NCBI RefSeq assembly: GCF_001424185.1 | Contig: NZ_LMOM01000032.1 | Coordinates: 292,324-356,323, forward strand | DNA: 64,000 bases | Direction: 5' to 3' | Origin: Deinococcus sp. Leaf326 | Lineage (GTDB): Bacteria; Deinococcota; Deinococci; Deinococcales; Deinococcaceae | In this document: in pieces, positions 20,096-31,525 of the stretch | Layout of the letters: every line of letters starts with the position of its first letter | How positions within the stretch are numbered: the stretch's first letter is position 1 | The notes under the pieces: model-generated | What the model was told of the DNA's origin: nothing | The model's input: the letters and a program-made list of their open reading frames with translations, nothing else | Databases searched by the model: none | Position numbers and translations under genes: made by a program

Positions 20096-21289
20096 TCACG
20101 CCCGCCCCAGCGCATTGCCCAGCGCCTGCTCCAGCGCCCGTAGCCCCTGATCAAGCAGCACGGCGAGCAGCGCTGCCGGCACCGCCCCGAGCAGGATGAG
20201 GTCGCCCGCGCCGCTCTGCAAGCCGCTGAAGATGAAGTAGCCCAGCCCGCCCGCGCCGATGAGCTGCGCGACGCTCGCCACCCCCACGAGGAGCACCGCC
20301 GCCTGCCGCACGCCGCTGAGCCACACCGGCAGGGCCAGCGGCAACTGCACGCGCCAGAAGCGCTGCGCCCCCGACATGCCCATGCCGCGCGCGGCGTCGA
20401 GCACTCCTGGCGACACGCCCCGCAGGGCGACCACGCCGTTACGCAGCACCGGCAGCAGGGCGTACAGCGTCAGGGCGGTGAGCGCGGGCGCGGTCCCGAT
20501 GCCGCTGACTCCCAGCTCGCGCAGGCCCGGCACCGCGTTCGACAGGGCCGAGAGCGGCGCGATGAGCAGGCCCAGCAGTGCGAGACTCGGCACGGTCTGG
20601 ATGGCGTTCGCGGCCCCCAGCACCGCCCCCGCCACCCGCTCACGGCCCGAGGCCCAGACCGCCAGCGGCGCCCCGATGAGCAGCGCCAGCCCCAGCCCCG
20701 AGAGCACCAGCCGCACGTGCTGTCCGAGTTCCTGCCCGAATCTCGCCTGCTGCACGCTCAGCTCGCGCGTTACCGACCAGTCGGAGAAGTGTCCCGAGAG
20801 CAGCAGCGCCGCCGCGACCGGCAGCCACAGCCAGGGCAGGGGCCGGGCCCACCGGGCCAGTCGTCCGGCCACCATGCCCGCGCCGTACACGGCCACCGCC
20901 GCGCCCAGCAGCCACAGCCACACGCCGCTGCTCGCGCTTGCGCGGGCGATCTCGCTCTGGCCCTGCATGGCCGCCGCGGTCCGGTCGCCCAGCCACCAGA
21001 GGCCCAGACTCAGGGCGGCGGGGGCCAGGACGGGCACCCCCGCCGGCAACAGTCGCCCTGCCAGGGGCACCGCCAGCGCCAGCAACGCACCCAGGACCGC
21101 CTGCGTGGAGGGCAGGTGCAGATATTCACCCTGGGCCAGACGGTTGGGCCGCAGCAGCACCCAGGGGAGCAGGCAGGCCAGCAGCATAGGGACGGCGCCG
21201 AGCCACAACACGAGTTGCAGGTCGCCGGGCAGACTGGGCCGCAACGGGCGCGCGCGGCCGGGGGGCGGTTCGTGGGTCGCGGTCGTCAT
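20096..21289 (-). CDS. Osmoprotectant ABC permease with long N-terminal extension
   Basis: A 397-residue membrane protein. The C-terminal 210 residues form a standard betaine-type permease with GLALLIGAPLAVW, an EAA loop at DAARGMGMSGAQRFWRVQLPLALPVWLSGVRQA, and ASVAQLIGAGGLG. The N-terminal 190 residues add about five hydrophobic helices rich in Leu, Ala and Trp that have no counterpart in the partner permease at 18320. Permeases of this longer type occur in several osmoprotectant systems. The gene lies between the binding-protein gene and the ATPase, after a hairpin. The function of the extension is unknown. Confidence 0.87.
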   Translation of the reverse strand: MTTATHEPPPGRARPLRPSLPGDLQLVLWLGAVPMLLACLLPWVLLRPNRLAQGEYLHLPSTQAVLGALLALAVPLAGRLLPAGVPVLAPAALSLGLWWLGDRTAAAMQGQSEIARASASSGVWLWLLGAAVAVYGAGMVAGRLARWARPLPWLWLPVAAALLLSGHFSDWSVTRELSVQQARFGQELGQHVRLVLSGLGLALLIGAPLAVWASGRERVAGAVLGAANAIQTVPSLALLGLLIAPLSALSNAVPGLRELGVSGIGTAPALTALTLYALLPVLRNGVVALRGVSPGVLDAARGMGMSGAQRFWRVQLPLALPVWLSGVRQAAVLLVGVASVAQLIGAGGLGYFIFSGLQSGAGDLILLGAVPAALLAVLLDQGLRALEQALGNALGRA

Positions 21290-21331
21290 CGGCGTCTTCT
21301 CCAGCCGTCACTTGGCAGCGCCCAAAGGGAA

Positions 21332-21360
21332 GGGGCGGGCCGCATGGTCTGGCCCGCCCC
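21332..21360 (-). terminator. Intra-operon stem-loop between binding protein and permease
   Basis: 10-base perfect stem (21332-21341 with 21351-21360) and a 9-base loop in the 85-base gap. Without a T-run it is more likely a partial terminator or mRNA-stabilising hairpin that favours the binding-protein gene. Confidence 0.5.
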
Positions 21361-21374
21361 CTGGTCCCTCCGGC

Positions 21375-22289
21375 TCACTTGATGAGGTTCTTGCTCTTGA
21401 GGTAGGCGGCGGCCACGTCGCTGGCCGTGCGGCCTTCGAGGGCCACCTGACCGTTCAGGCGCTGCATGGTGGGGGCGTCCAGAGTGGCGAAGACCTTGTT
21501 GAGCAGCCCGGCGATCTGCGGGTTGGCCTTCAGCACGCTCGTACGGATCGTGGGTGAGGGCTGATACACGGCCTGCGCGCCCTTGGGGTCGGTAAGGGCC
21601 ACGAGGTTCAGGGCGCTCAGGGTGCCGTCGGTGCCGTACGCCATCGCGCCGTTCACGCCGTTGGTGCCGGCGGCGGCGGCCTGCTGGGTCTGGGGCGGGG
21701 TCGCGCCGGCCAGCACAAGCTTCTGCGCGGCCGTGAGCTTGAAGCCGTAGGCCTTCTCGAACGCTGGGAAGGTGTCGGGGCGGTTGAAGTATTCGGGGCT
21801 GCCCGCGATCTTGAACGCGCCGCCGCCCTTGACGTAGCGCGCGAGGTCGGCCACGCTCGTCAGCTTGTTGGCCTGCGCGAGCTTCTGGGGCACCGAGATG
21901 ACCCAGGTGTTGTTCACGTTGGCGGGGTTGAGCCACGTGATGCCCTTGGGCGCGTCGAGGCGGCGGGCCAGCACCAGGATCTGCGTGCGGTTACCGGCCT
22001 GCGCCGGGGTGATCTTGGCCTCGGGGAACAGGTACACGACGTTGCCGGTGTACTCGGGGTACACGTCCACCTCGCCGGAGGAGATGGCCTTGCGCAGCAC
22101 GCCGGTGTCGCCCAGGGCGGTCTTGTCGGTGACGTCCAGGCCGGCGTTCTTGAGGGTCAGCAGGATCATCTGCCCCAGCACCTGCGCCTCGGGGTCGAGC
22201 TTGCTGCCCACCACGATGGGCTTGGCGGCGGCGGTGCCGATCAGTGCGGCGGCGGTCAGGGACAGCAAAACGGAGGACAGTCGGTTCAT
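21375..22289 (-). CDS. Osmoprotectant ABC transporter substrate-binding protein
   Basis: Exported binding protein of 304 residues, ProX/OpuCC family. The Sec signal peptide is MNRLSSVLLSLTAAALIGTAAA; the mature part starts KPIVVGSKLDPEAQVLGQM. Family segments are EVDVYPEYTGNVVYLF and NGAMAYGTDGTLSALNLVAL, which line the quaternary-amine site in relatives. No lipobox cysteine is seen, so it is a free or otherwise anchored protein. ATG 22289 is preceded by CTGGAGACCC. A TACTCT -10-like box (22359-22364) lies upstream, and the 275-base gap to the divergent GGDEF gene holds both promoters. It is the first gene of the operon. Confidence 0.92.
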   Translation of the reverse strand: MNRLSSVLLSLTAAALIGTAAAKPIVVGSKLDPEAQVLGQMILLTLKNAGLDVTDKTALGDTGVLRKAISSGEVDVYPEYTGNVVYLFPEAKITPAQAGNRTQILVLARRLDAPKGITWLNPANVNNTWVISVPQKLAQANKLTSVADLARYVKGGGAFKIAGSPEYFNRPDTFPAFEKAYGFKLTAAQKLVLAGATPPQTQQAAAAGTNGVNGAMAYGTDGTLSALNLVALTDPKGAQAVYQPSPTIRTSVLKANPQIAGLLNKVFATLDAPTMQRLNGQVALEGRTASDVAAAYLKSKNLIK

Positions 22290-22564
22290 GGGGTCTCCAG
22301 AAGAAAGGCAAGGTCGGGGGAGATGTCCGTACCAGAGCGGCGCGGAATTCAACGTTCTAGAGTAGGCGAGCCGCCGGCGAGAACGGTGTGCTGGCTGACA
22401 GGTCGCCCAGCCCTTTCTTCATGTTCGGTCCAGGACCGGTCCCTGGCCTCCTTTCCTAAATATTTCGTCAGACAGGGTCGTCATTAGGTAACGGTGCATT
22501 AACGCTGAATGATCACACTGGTCTTACATCGTTTACCTACCCTACCGGAGACGAGGAGACCACC

Positions 22565-23437
22565 TTGAATTCCCCTGACGACTGGACCTTCGAACACCTG
22601 CCGCTGCCTGCCCTGCTGTGGCCCTCGCGCTGGAGCGGCGTCGCTCCCCGGCCCAACGCCGCCTTCACGCGGACCTTTGGTCTCGACCTGCTGCTCGCGC
22701 GCCGGCCGGACCTGGGGCATCTGCCGGACGGCGCCCACGTGTTGCGGCTGGGCCGTCCCGGCGCCGCCTGGGACTGGGACGCGCGGGTGTGCCGGCTGCA
22801 TCTGGGCACCCGGCCCGACGGGTCGCGGCTCGCCCTGGTGGTGGACCTTCAGGCCGAGTATCAGGACCCATTGACCGGTCTGGAGGACCGCCGCGCCCTG
22901 CTGCTCGACACGGGGGAGACGGCCCAGACGCAGCTCGGCAGCCTCGCCCTGCTCGACGTCGACGGATTCAAGGAGGTCAACGACACCCTCGGCCACAAGG
23001 CTGGCGACGACGCCCTGCGCGCGCTGGCCGAGCTGCTCGCGGCGGCGGCCCGGAGCTGGGGGGCGCGGGCCTACCGCCTGGGCGGCGACGAGTTCGTGGT
23101 CTGCGCGCCCGGCTATCTGGGGGCCAGAGAACTGGGCACGGTCCAGGCCCAGTTCGCCGAGCACCTCGCGGCCCAGTTGCCCGGTACCCGGCTGCGCGGC
23201 GCCGCTCCGCGCAGCTTTTCCTACGGTCTGGCCCAGGCCCCCCAGGACGGCGCCGCGCTGGCCGAGCTGCTGCGCTGCGCCGACGCCCGGCTGGCGGGCA
23301 GCAAGAAGCGCCGGCGCGGTACCCAGGCTGCCCAGGTCGCCCGGCTTCAGGAGCGCCCTGCGGCCGTGCTGGCACCGGACGGCCCGGCCCTCCTCTGGCC
23401 GGGGCTGTCGTGGCTGCCGCTGCGCAAGAACGCCTGA
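22565..23437 (+). CDS. Diguanylate cyclase (GGDEF) with short N-terminal domain
   Basis: A 290-residue protein with an N-terminal region of about 100 residues of no recognised fold (possibly PAS-derived), then a GGDEF domain: DPLTGLEDRRALL, LLDVDGFKEVNDTLGHKAGDDALR and RLGGDEFVV. The catalytic GGDEF loop is intact, so it should make c-di-GMP from GTP. The RxxD inhibitory site usually found just upstream of GGDEF is absent, which would leave it without product inhibition. There is no membrane segment. The start is TTG at 22565, supported by GAGGAG about 7 bases upstream. A strong terminator follows, so it is a single-gene unit. Confidence 0.88.
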   Translation: MNSPDDWTFEHLPLPALLWPSRWSGVAPRPNAAFTRTFGLDLLLARRPDLGHLPDGAHVLRLGRPGAAWDWDARVCRLHLGTRPDGSRLALVVDLQAEYQDPLTGLEDRRALLLDTGETAQTQLGSLALLDVDGFKEVNDTLGHKAGDDALRALAELLAAAARSWGARAYRLGGDEFVVCAPGYLGARELGTVQAQFAEHLAAQLPGTRLRGAAPRSFSYGLAQAPQDGAALAELLRCADARLAGSKKRRRGTQAAQVARLQERPAAVLAPDGPALLWPGLSWLPLRKNA

Positions 23438-23463
23438 GCCTCCTGCCTCCGTCCCCGACCCCG

Positions 23464-23494
23464 GTCCCCTTCCTGCTGCGGAGGGGGACTTTTT
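23464..23494 (+). terminator. Intrinsic terminator after the GGDEF gene
   Basis: 10-base stem (23464-23473 with 23480-23489, one G-U pair), a 6-base loop and a run of five T at 23490-23494. A classical rho-independent form. Confidence 0.8.
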
Positions 23495-23616
23495 GCTGGA
23501 CGCAGCCGGACTGTCGGCCCAGTGGGGGCCCTCCGGTCTGCTAGATTCCAGGCACCCACAATTCCGTGTCTTGGCCCAGCCTGCGGCCAGGTCCGTCTTT
23601 TCCGGAGGTCTGCCCT

Positions 23617-24753
23617 ATGAAGCGTCTGCTCTTGACTGCTGTTCTCGCCTGTACCGCCACCGCCCTCGCCGACGTCCGCGTGGGGGTGATCGTCTCGGGG
23701 ACCGGCCCCGCCGCCAGCCTGGGCATCCCCGAGCGCAACACGGTTGCCCTGCTGCCCCAGACCATCGCGGGCCAGAAGGTCGTGTACACGATCCTGGACG
23801 ACGCCTCCGACACCACCGCCGCCGTGACGGCCGCGCGCAAACTCGTCCAGGAAAACAAGGTGGACCTCATCATCGGCACGACGACCACCCCGGCGTCCCT
23901 GGCCATGATTGACGTGGCTGCCGAGAGCAAGACCCCCATGATCTCGCTGGCGGCCTCCGAGAGCATCATCAAGCCCGTGGACGCGCGGCGCTCCTGGGTG
24001 TTCAAGACGCCGCAGACCGACGCCCTGATGGCGGCGGCTATCGCGGCCCACATGGCGAGCACCGGCATCAAGACGGTCGGGTACATTGGCTTCAACGACG
24101 CCTACGGCGAAGGCTGGCTTGCCGAATTGCAGAAGGCGGCGGCGACGCGCGGCCTGAAGATAGTCGCCACCGAGCGCTACGCCCGCACCGATACGAGCGT
24201 GACCGGGCAGGTGCTCAAGGTGGTGGCCGCGCGCCCCGACGCCGTCCTCATCGGCGCCTCGGGCGTACCGGCCGTACTGCCGCAAAAAGCCCTGAAGGAC
24301 CGCGGCTACGCCGGCAAGATCTACCAGACGCACGGCGTCGCCAATGCGGACTTCCTGCGGGTGGGCGGCAAGGACGTCGAGGGCGCGATTCTGCCCGCCG
24401 GGCCGGTGCTCGTCGCCGATCAGCTCCCGGCCACCAATCCCAACCGCAAGGTGGGGCTGAGCTACGTGAACCTGTACGAGGGCAAATACGGCCAGGGCAG
24501 CGTCTCGACCTTCGGCGCCCACCTGTGGGACGCGGGCCTGATCCTGCAAAAAGCCGTGCCCCAGGCCCTGAAAAAGGCCAAGCCTGGCACCCCCGAGTTC
24601 CGCTCGGCCCTGCGGGACGCCATCGAGGGCACGCGCAACGTGATCGGCGCGCACGGCATCTTCAACTACAGCTCGTCCGACCACCTGGGTCTGGACGCCC
24701 GCAGCCGCGTGATGGTGCAGGTCGTCAACGGCACCTGGAAGCTGCTGAAGTAG
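23617..24753 (+). CDS. livK: Branched-chain amino-acid ABC transporter substrate-binding protein
   Basis: Exported periplasmic binding protein of 378 residues in the Leu/Ile/Val-binding family. The signal peptide is MKRLLLTAVLACTATALA, and the mature region begins DVRVGVIVSGTGPAASLGIPERNT, the usual ligand-loop start. GTTTTPASLAMIDVAAESKTPMISLAAS and IGFNDAYGEGWLAELQKAA are family segments. The ATG at 23617 follows CCGGAGG by 6 bases and fits the signal peptide; earlier in-frame codons do not. A TAGATT -10 candidate is at 23542-23547. It heads a five-component liv transporter encoded in four genes. Substrate could be a branched-chain or other hydrophobic amino acid, or an amide. Confidence 0.9.
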   Translation: MKRLLLTAVLACTATALADVRVGVIVSGTGPAASLGIPERNTVALLPQTIAGQKVVYTILDDASDTTAAVTAARKLVQENKVDLIIGTTTTPASLAMIDVAAESKTPMISLAASESIIKPVDARRSWVFKTPQTDALMAAAIAAHMASTGIKTVGYIGFNDAYGEGWLAELQKAAATRGLKIVATERYARTDTSVTGQVLKVVAARPDAVLIGASGVPAVLPQKALKDRGYAGKIYQTHGVANADFLRVGGKDVEGAILPAGPVLVADQLPATNPNRKVGLSYVNLYEGKYGQGSVSTFGAHLWDAGLILQKAVPQALKKAKPGTPEFRSALRDAIEGTRNVIGAHGIFNYSSSDHLGLDARSRVMVQVVNGTWKLLK

Positions 24754-24786
24754 GCACTGGGGGCCGCGCCCCGGTACACGTTATCC

Positions 24787-24829
24787 CCGGCGAAGAGGGG
24801 GGAGGCCCGTTCCTCTCTCCCTCTTCCGG
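24787..24829 (+). terminator. Intra-operon stem-loop between livK and livH
   Basis: CCGG-cg-AAGAGGG (24787-24799) pairs with CCCTCTTCCGG (24819-24829), with a 2-base bulge, in the 98-base gap. It probably reduces read-through so that the binding protein is made in excess of the permeases. Confidence 0.4.
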
Positions 24830-24851
24830 CTGTTTCTCATACAGGTGAGCC

Positions 24852-25897
24852 TTGGACATTTTCGACCCATCCATTTTTCCGATCCTGACTGCCGACGGCC
24901 TGACCAATGGCGCCGTGTACGCGCTGCTCTCGCTGGCGCTGGTGCTCGTGTTCGCCGTGACACGGGTGATTTTCGTGCCGCAGGGCGAGTTCGTGATGTT
25001 CGGCGCGCTGACTCTCGCGGCGCTGCAACAGGGCAAGGTGCCCGGCACGCTGAATTTCGTGCTGGCGCTGCTCCTGATCGCCACGGTGCTGAACGTGGTT
25101 CGCGCCCTGCGGGCCGGTGACCGCCGGGCAGCGGGCCTGAGCGTGCTGTGGGCCGTGCTTGGCGGCGGCGCGCTGTGGGGCATAACGCACGCGCTGGCCG
25201 GAGCGGGCACGCCGCTGTGGGTGCAGGTCCTGCTGACGCTGCTGCTCGTCGTGCCGCAGGGGCCGCTGCTGTACCGCGTGGTGTTCGAGCCGCTGCGCAA
25301 CGCGACCGTTCTCGTGCTGCTCATCGCCTCGGTGGCGCTGCACCTGGCCCTGACGGGTCTGGGGCTGGCCTTCTTCGGCGCCGAGGGCAGCCGCACGCCC
25401 GCCTTCGCGCAGGGCAACGCCCAGATCGCCGGCGTGACCCTCAGCCTCCAGAGCCTCCTCGTGATCGGCGTGTCGGCGCTGCTGATGCTGGGGCTGGCGC
25501 TGTTCTTCGGGCGCACGCTGGCGGGCAAGGCGCTGCGGGCCACGGCCGTCAACCGCCTGGGAGCGCGGCTGGTCGGCATCCGGCCCGAGGCGGCGGGGTC
25601 GCTGGCCTTCACGCTCGCCGCGCTCATCGGGGCCCTGAGCGGCCTGCTCATCGGGCCGAGCATCGCCATCGGTTACGACTCGGGCTTTCTCATCGGGCTC
25701 AAAGGCTTCATCGGGGCGATCATCGGCGGGCTGGTGTCGTTCCCGGCGGCGGCGGTGGGCGCGCTCCTGGTGGGCCTCATCGAGAGCTACGCCAGTTTCA
25801 GCCTCTCGCAGTGGAAGGAAGTCATCGTGTTCACCCTGATTCTGCCGGTACTGCTGTGGCGCAGCCTGAGCAGCCGCCACCACGACGAGGAGGAGGA

Positions 25898-25901
<4 letters not shown>
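24852..25901 (+). CDS. livH: Branched-chain amino-acid ABC permease (LivH)
   Basis: Membrane permease of 349 residues. The N-terminus ([41 protein letters not shown]) is the LivH signature. About eight to nine helices follow, and the cytoplasmic loop [32 protein letters not shown] contacts the ATPases. An insertion near residues 70-115 lengthens it beyond the usual 290-300 residues. The start is TTG at 24852; no better start lies close to the conserved N-terminus. The stop overlaps the next gene's ATG (ATGA). It pairs with the LivM half of the downstream fusion. Confidence 0.9.
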
Positions 25902-27693
<1,792 letters not shown>

Positions 27694-27697
<4 letters not shown>

Positions 27698-28398
27698 CCG
27701 GTGAACTGCTGCTGCGTGTGGACGACCTGCACGTCAGCTACGGCCGCGTCGAGGCAGTGCGCGGCGTGAGCCTGAACGTCGGGGCGGGCCAGATCGTCTC
27801 GGTGATCGGGGCGAACGGCGCGGGCAAAAGCACGCTGCTCGCCGCCGTCATGGGGGCGCTGCCGTCAAAGGGCACCGTCGAGTACGGGGGCAGGGCGCTG
27901 CGGTACGTCGCGCTGGAAAGCCGCGTGGCCGCTGGCATGACGCTGGTCCCCGAGCGCCGCGAACTGTTCGGCTCGATGACGGTCGAGGACAACCTGCGCC
28001 TGGGGGCCTACACCCGCCGGGGCGTGGGCGATCTGGAGGGCGTGTATACCCGCTTCCCGCGCCTGCGCGAGCGCCGCACCCAGCACGCGGGAACCCTCTC
28101 GGGCGGTGAACAGCAGATGCTGGCAATTGGGCGCGCGCTCATGGCCCGGCCCCGGCTGCTGCTGCTTGACGAGCCCTCGCTGGGTCTGGCGCCCCTGATC
28201 GTGCGCGAGATTCTGCGGATCGTCGCCGAGTTGCGCGCGTCGGGCGTCACGGTATTGATTGTCGAGCAGAACGCCCGCGCCGCCCTGGCAATCAGCGACT
28301 ACGGCTACGTTCTCGAGGGCGGGCAGGTCAGTGCCGAGGGCCCGGCCCGGCAGCTCGCCGACGATCCGGCCGTGGTGGCGAGCTACCTGGGCGGTTGA
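27694..28398 (+). CDS. livF: Branched-chain amino-acid ABC transporter ATPase (LivF)
   Basis: The 234-residue second ATPase of the liv transporter. It has Walker [10 protein letters not shown], signature [19 protein letters not shown], Walker [14 protein letters not shown] and the LivF-type terminal segment VVASYLGG. Its ATG overlaps the stop of the LivM-LivG fusion by 4 bases, so the two ATPases are made in step. It ends the operon. The 92-base gap to the SARP-type regulator has no clear T-run terminator. Confidence 0.94.
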
Positions 28399-28490
28399 CC
28401 GGTCTGGGGGTGTGGTGGGGCCGGTAGACAGGCCGTCCCCTCTCCGCCTTCTTCCCACAGCCCCGTCCCGACCGTTAAGCTGAACGGCAG

Positions 28491-31484
28491 ATGAGCCGGC
28501 GGGTTCCGCTCCCCGCCGCGCCGCTCATGGAGGCCAGGACAATGCTGGTGCTGTCGGTTCTCGGAACGCCCACGGTGCAGGCCAGGGAGCAGCGGCTGAC
28601 GCTGCGGCCCCGCCGTGTCGCCCTGCTCACCTACCTCGCGGTCTGCGGCCCGCAGCGGCGCCAGGACCTGTGCCCGCTGTTTTTTCCCGACGAGGCCGAC
28701 CCGCGCGCGCGGCTGCGGCTGGAGGTCCACCGCCTCAAGGCCACGCCGCTCGCGCCGTACCTGGGCGCCGAAGGCGAGGTGCTGGAACTCAGTGCCATGT
28801 GCGACGCCACACAGTTTCGCCGCGACGTGGCGCGCGGCGACTGGGTTTCGGCGCTGGACGCCTGGCGGGGTGACCTCCTGAGCGGCGCGGATCTGAGCGG
28901 ACTGCCGGACCTCGAAGAGTGGCTCGCCGCCGAGCGCGAGCGCCTCGGGGCGCTGCGGCTCTCGGCCTTCACGGGGCGGCTCTCGCAGCTCGACCACAGC
29001 GGCCGCGCGCGCGAGGCGACCGAGTTGGCCCGCGCCTTTCTCACCGCCGCGCCCCTGTCGGAGGCGGCCTGCGACGGGCTGGTGCGCCGGCTGCTGGCTG
29101 CGGGGCAGCGCGGTGAGGCGACGCAGGTGCAGCAGGCCTTCACCACGCGTTTCCGGGCCGAGTTCGGGTTCGCGCCGCAGCTCGGGGTGAGTCTGACCCC
29201 GCCCGAGCCGGCTGCGCGCCCCGCCGCACCCGAACCCTGGACCTGGCAGGCCCCGCCGTTGGTGGGCCGCGAGGCTCTGCTCATGCAGCTCGGCACCTGG
29301 GCTGCCGGGGCACCGGCCGGGCAACTGCTGCTCCTTCAGGGCGAGACGGGCGCGGGCAAGAGTGCCCTGGCGCTGGACTTCGCGCGGCGCCGGGGCGCGG
29401 TCGCCACCCTGCGCGGCTCGGAGCTCCACCGGCACGCGCCCCTGCACGCGCTGGTCCGTGCCCTGCGGCACGCCGCGCCGCAGCTCGTGGGGCTCGACCC
29501 GGCCACGCTCGCTACTTTGGCGGCTCTCGACCCAGAATTCGCCGCGTTGTCCGGCGGCGCTTCCGAGTTCGGGGAGCCGGAGTTCGGGGGACCGGGCTTC
29601 GGGCGGCCGGGCGTAGGCGGCCTGGGCAGCGAGGCGGCGCTGACGGCGGCCCTGATGCGCGCCCTGAGTGCCGTAATGGAAGGGGCAGAGACGGTCGTGC
29701 TCGACGACCTGCACTGGCTCGACGCCTCCAGCGTGCGGGTGCTGCTGCGGGTGCTCGACCGCGTGCGGACCCTGCCGCACCCTCCCCGCCTGCTGTGTAC
29801 TGTGCGCCCCGGCGAGCTGCGCGCGGGCGACGCCCTGACCCAGACCCTAGGGGACCTCGAGCGCGCCGGGCGGCTGGTGCGCCTCGACGTGCCGCCCCTG
29901 AGCAGTCCTCAGGTGCTGCGGCTGCTGGGGAGCCTGCTGGGTCATCTGCCGGCCCTGCACCGTTCGGGCGAACTGTCGGGCGCTGGTCTGCCGGGCAGAG
30001 TGGACACCGGGGCCGCGCCGCTGGCGGATACGCTGCACCGCCTCAGCGGCGGCAACCCCTACGTGCTGCTGGCCTACCTGCGGGGACTGGAGACGCGCGG
30101 GCTGCTCGCGGCGCCGGGGGTGGGTGCGCTGACCTCCGAACAGCTCGAACGCGCGCTTCCTCCCGGCCTAGCCGACGTGCTGCTGCTGCCCCTGGACGCG
30201 GCGGGGCCGGCGGTGCTCGCACTGCTGGAGGCGGCAGCTCTGCAGGCGCAGCCCTTCGACCTCGGGGCGGCGCGCGCCGGCAGCGACCTGCTGCCCGGCG
30301 CCGCCGAGGCGGCCGTGGAAACGGCGCTGGAGCACCGCTGGCTGCGGCCCCTGCCGGGCCCCGGAACGCCGGGGCAGGGTGGGGGCCAGGGCAGTTACGC
30401 CCTGCAACACGATCTCCTGCGCCTCGCGCTGGTGAGCCGCACGCCACCTGCCCGGCAGCGCACCCTGCACCGCCGCATGGCCGAGTACCTGGGCGCACAG
30501 CTCGGCGCTCAGGGGCCGGACGCGGAGGGAAGCGAGGCAGGAGCCGCCCTGGCCCGCCACTGGGAGGAAGCGGGTGAGCCGGGCCGCGCCGGACCCCTGT
30601 GGCGCCGGGTTGCCGAGCGGGCCCGCGCGCTGTGGGGTCACCGCGAGGCGCTCGCGGCGCTGGACCATGCCCTGCGCTGCGAAACCGACCCGCGTGGGCG
30701 CGCTGAGCTGCACCTGTGGCGCGGACGGCACCATCAGGCCCTCAACCAGTTGGGGGCCTGGGAACATGAGCTGGACCGGGCGGCGGCGCTGCTCGGCGGC
30801 GAACAGCCCTGGCCGGACCTGTGGCTGCGGCTGGTCACCGAGCGCACCCACCTGTACTGGCGGCGGGGCGAGCCGCACGCCGCGCTGGCGGAGGGCGCGC
30901 CCTGGGCGGAGGGTCCCTGGACCGAGGAGCGCGGGCTGCTCCGGCACGACCGCGCCGCCATGCTCACCGATCTGGGCCGCCCCGAGGAAGCGGCGGCGGC
31001 GCTGCTGGCTCTGCTGGCCGAGCCGGAGCTGGCTCCCGGCAGTCTGCTGGCGGCCAACGTCCACGGCAGCCTGTCGCGGGCGGCGGCCGCCATGGACGAC
31101 CTGCCCCTGGGGCTGACCCATGTAGCCGAGGCGCTGCGGGCCTTCGCGGCGCTGGGCAACAGCGGCGGCCTGATCGTGGCGTATCTCGCGCACGCGGGGC
31201 TCCTCGAACAGGGCGGGCAGGGAGCGGAGGCCCAGGCGGCGCTTCGCGGGGCCCTGGAGGTTGCCCGCAGCGCCCAGAACCTGCGGCTGTGGAAACTGAG
31301 CCTGAGCAACCTGCTGCTGCTCACCGAGGGCGCCGGCCAGGTGCAGGACGCCCTGGACTACGCCACCCAGGGCCTCGAACTCGCTGAGGCTAGCCTGGAC
31401 GAGTCGGGCCAGAGCTTTTTCGCTGCGGCGCTGGACCGGCTGCGCCTCGCCCGCCGCGACCAGGCCGCGCCCCCGGTGGGGTAG
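28491..31484 (+). CDS. SARP/BTAD-type transcriptional regulator with ATPase and TPR-like domains
   Basis: A 997-residue large regulator. From about residue 18 it has an OmpR/SARP winged-helix region (MLVLSVLGTPTVQ, LRPRRVALLTYLAV), then a bacterial transcriptional activation domain (ALDAWRGDLL, LEEWLAAERERL). An AAA-type ATPase follows, with Walker A QGETGAGKSAL near 284 and Walker B-like VVLDDLHWLD, and the C-terminal half is helical and TPR-like. The layout matches large SARP and LuxR-LAL-like activators. Start is ambiguous: ATG 28491 has TAAGCT 9 bases upstream and no ribosome site (leaderless), while ATG 28542 has GGAGG 8 bases upstream and fits the winged helix directly. The next gene has SARP-like repeats in its promoter. 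Confidence 0.85.
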   Translation: MSRRVPLPAAPLMEARTMLVLSVLGTPTVQAREQRLTLRPRRVALLTYLAVCGPQRRQDLCPLFFPDEADPRARLRLEVHRLKATPLAPYLGAEGEVLELSAMCDATQFRRDVARGDWVSALDAWRGDLLSGADLSGLPDLEEWLAAERERLGALRLSAFTGRLSQLDHSGRAREATELARAFLTAAPLSEAACDGLVRRLLAAGQRGEATQVQQAFTTRFRAEFGFAPQLGVSLTPPEPAARPAAPEPWTWQAPPLVGREALLMQLGTWAAGAPAGQLLLLQGETGAGKSALALDFARRRGAVATLRGSELHRHAPLHALVRALRHAAPQLVGLDPATLATLAALDPEFAALSGGASEFGEPEFGGPGFGRPGVGGLGSEAALTAALMRALSAVMEGAETVVLDDLHWLDASSVRVLLRVLDRVRTLPHPPRLLCTVRPGELRAGDALTQTLGDLERAGRLVRLDVPPLSSPQVLRLLGSLLGHLPALHRSGELSGAGLPGRVDTGAAPLADTLHRLSGGNPYVLLAYLRGLETRGLLAAPGVGALTSEQLERALPPGLADVLLLPLDAAGPAVLALLEAAALQAQPFDLGAARAGSDLLPGAAEAAVETALEHRWLRPLPGPGTPGQGGGQGSYALQHDLLRLALVSRTPPARQRTLHRRMAEYLGAQLGAQGPDAEGSEAGAALARHWEEAGEPGRAGPLWRRVAERARALWGHREALAALDHALRCETDPRGRAELHLWRGRHHQALNQLGAWEHELDRAAALLGGEQPWPDLWLRLVTERTHLYWRRGEPHAALAEGAPWAEGPWTEERGLLRHDRAAMLTDLGRPEEAAAALLALLAEPELAPGSLLAANVHGSLSRAAAAMDDLPLGLTHVAEALRAFAALGNSGGLIVAYLAHAGLLEQGGQGAEAQAALRGALEVARSAQNLRLWKLSLSNLLLLTEGAGQVQDALDYATQGLELAEASLDESGQSFFAAALDRLRLARRDQAAPPVG

Positions 31485-31490
31485 ACCCAC

Positions 31491-31525
31491 CTGCAACGCT
31501 GCTGCAACGCCCTGGCCCTTAAGGT
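31491..31525 (+). promoter_or_regulatory. Promoter with 11-base tandem repeats (candidate SARP site)
   Basis: CTGCAACGC occurs at 31491-31499 and again at 31502-31510, exactly 11 bases apart, followed by a TAAGGT -10 box at 31520-31525. Known SARP regulators bind heptamer repeats spaced 11 bases apart in the -35 region, about 8 bases above the -10. Here the second repeat ends 9 bases above it. Confidence 0.45.

Noticed and set aside
25148..25897. Extension of the LivM-LivG frame upstream of 25898
   Set aside because: It overlaps livH in another frame and is low complexity; AGGAGG and ATG at 25898 give the natural start.
31491..31510. A CRISPR or satellite repeat
   Set aside because: There are only two copies of 9 bases at an 11-base period; a regulator site explains it better.
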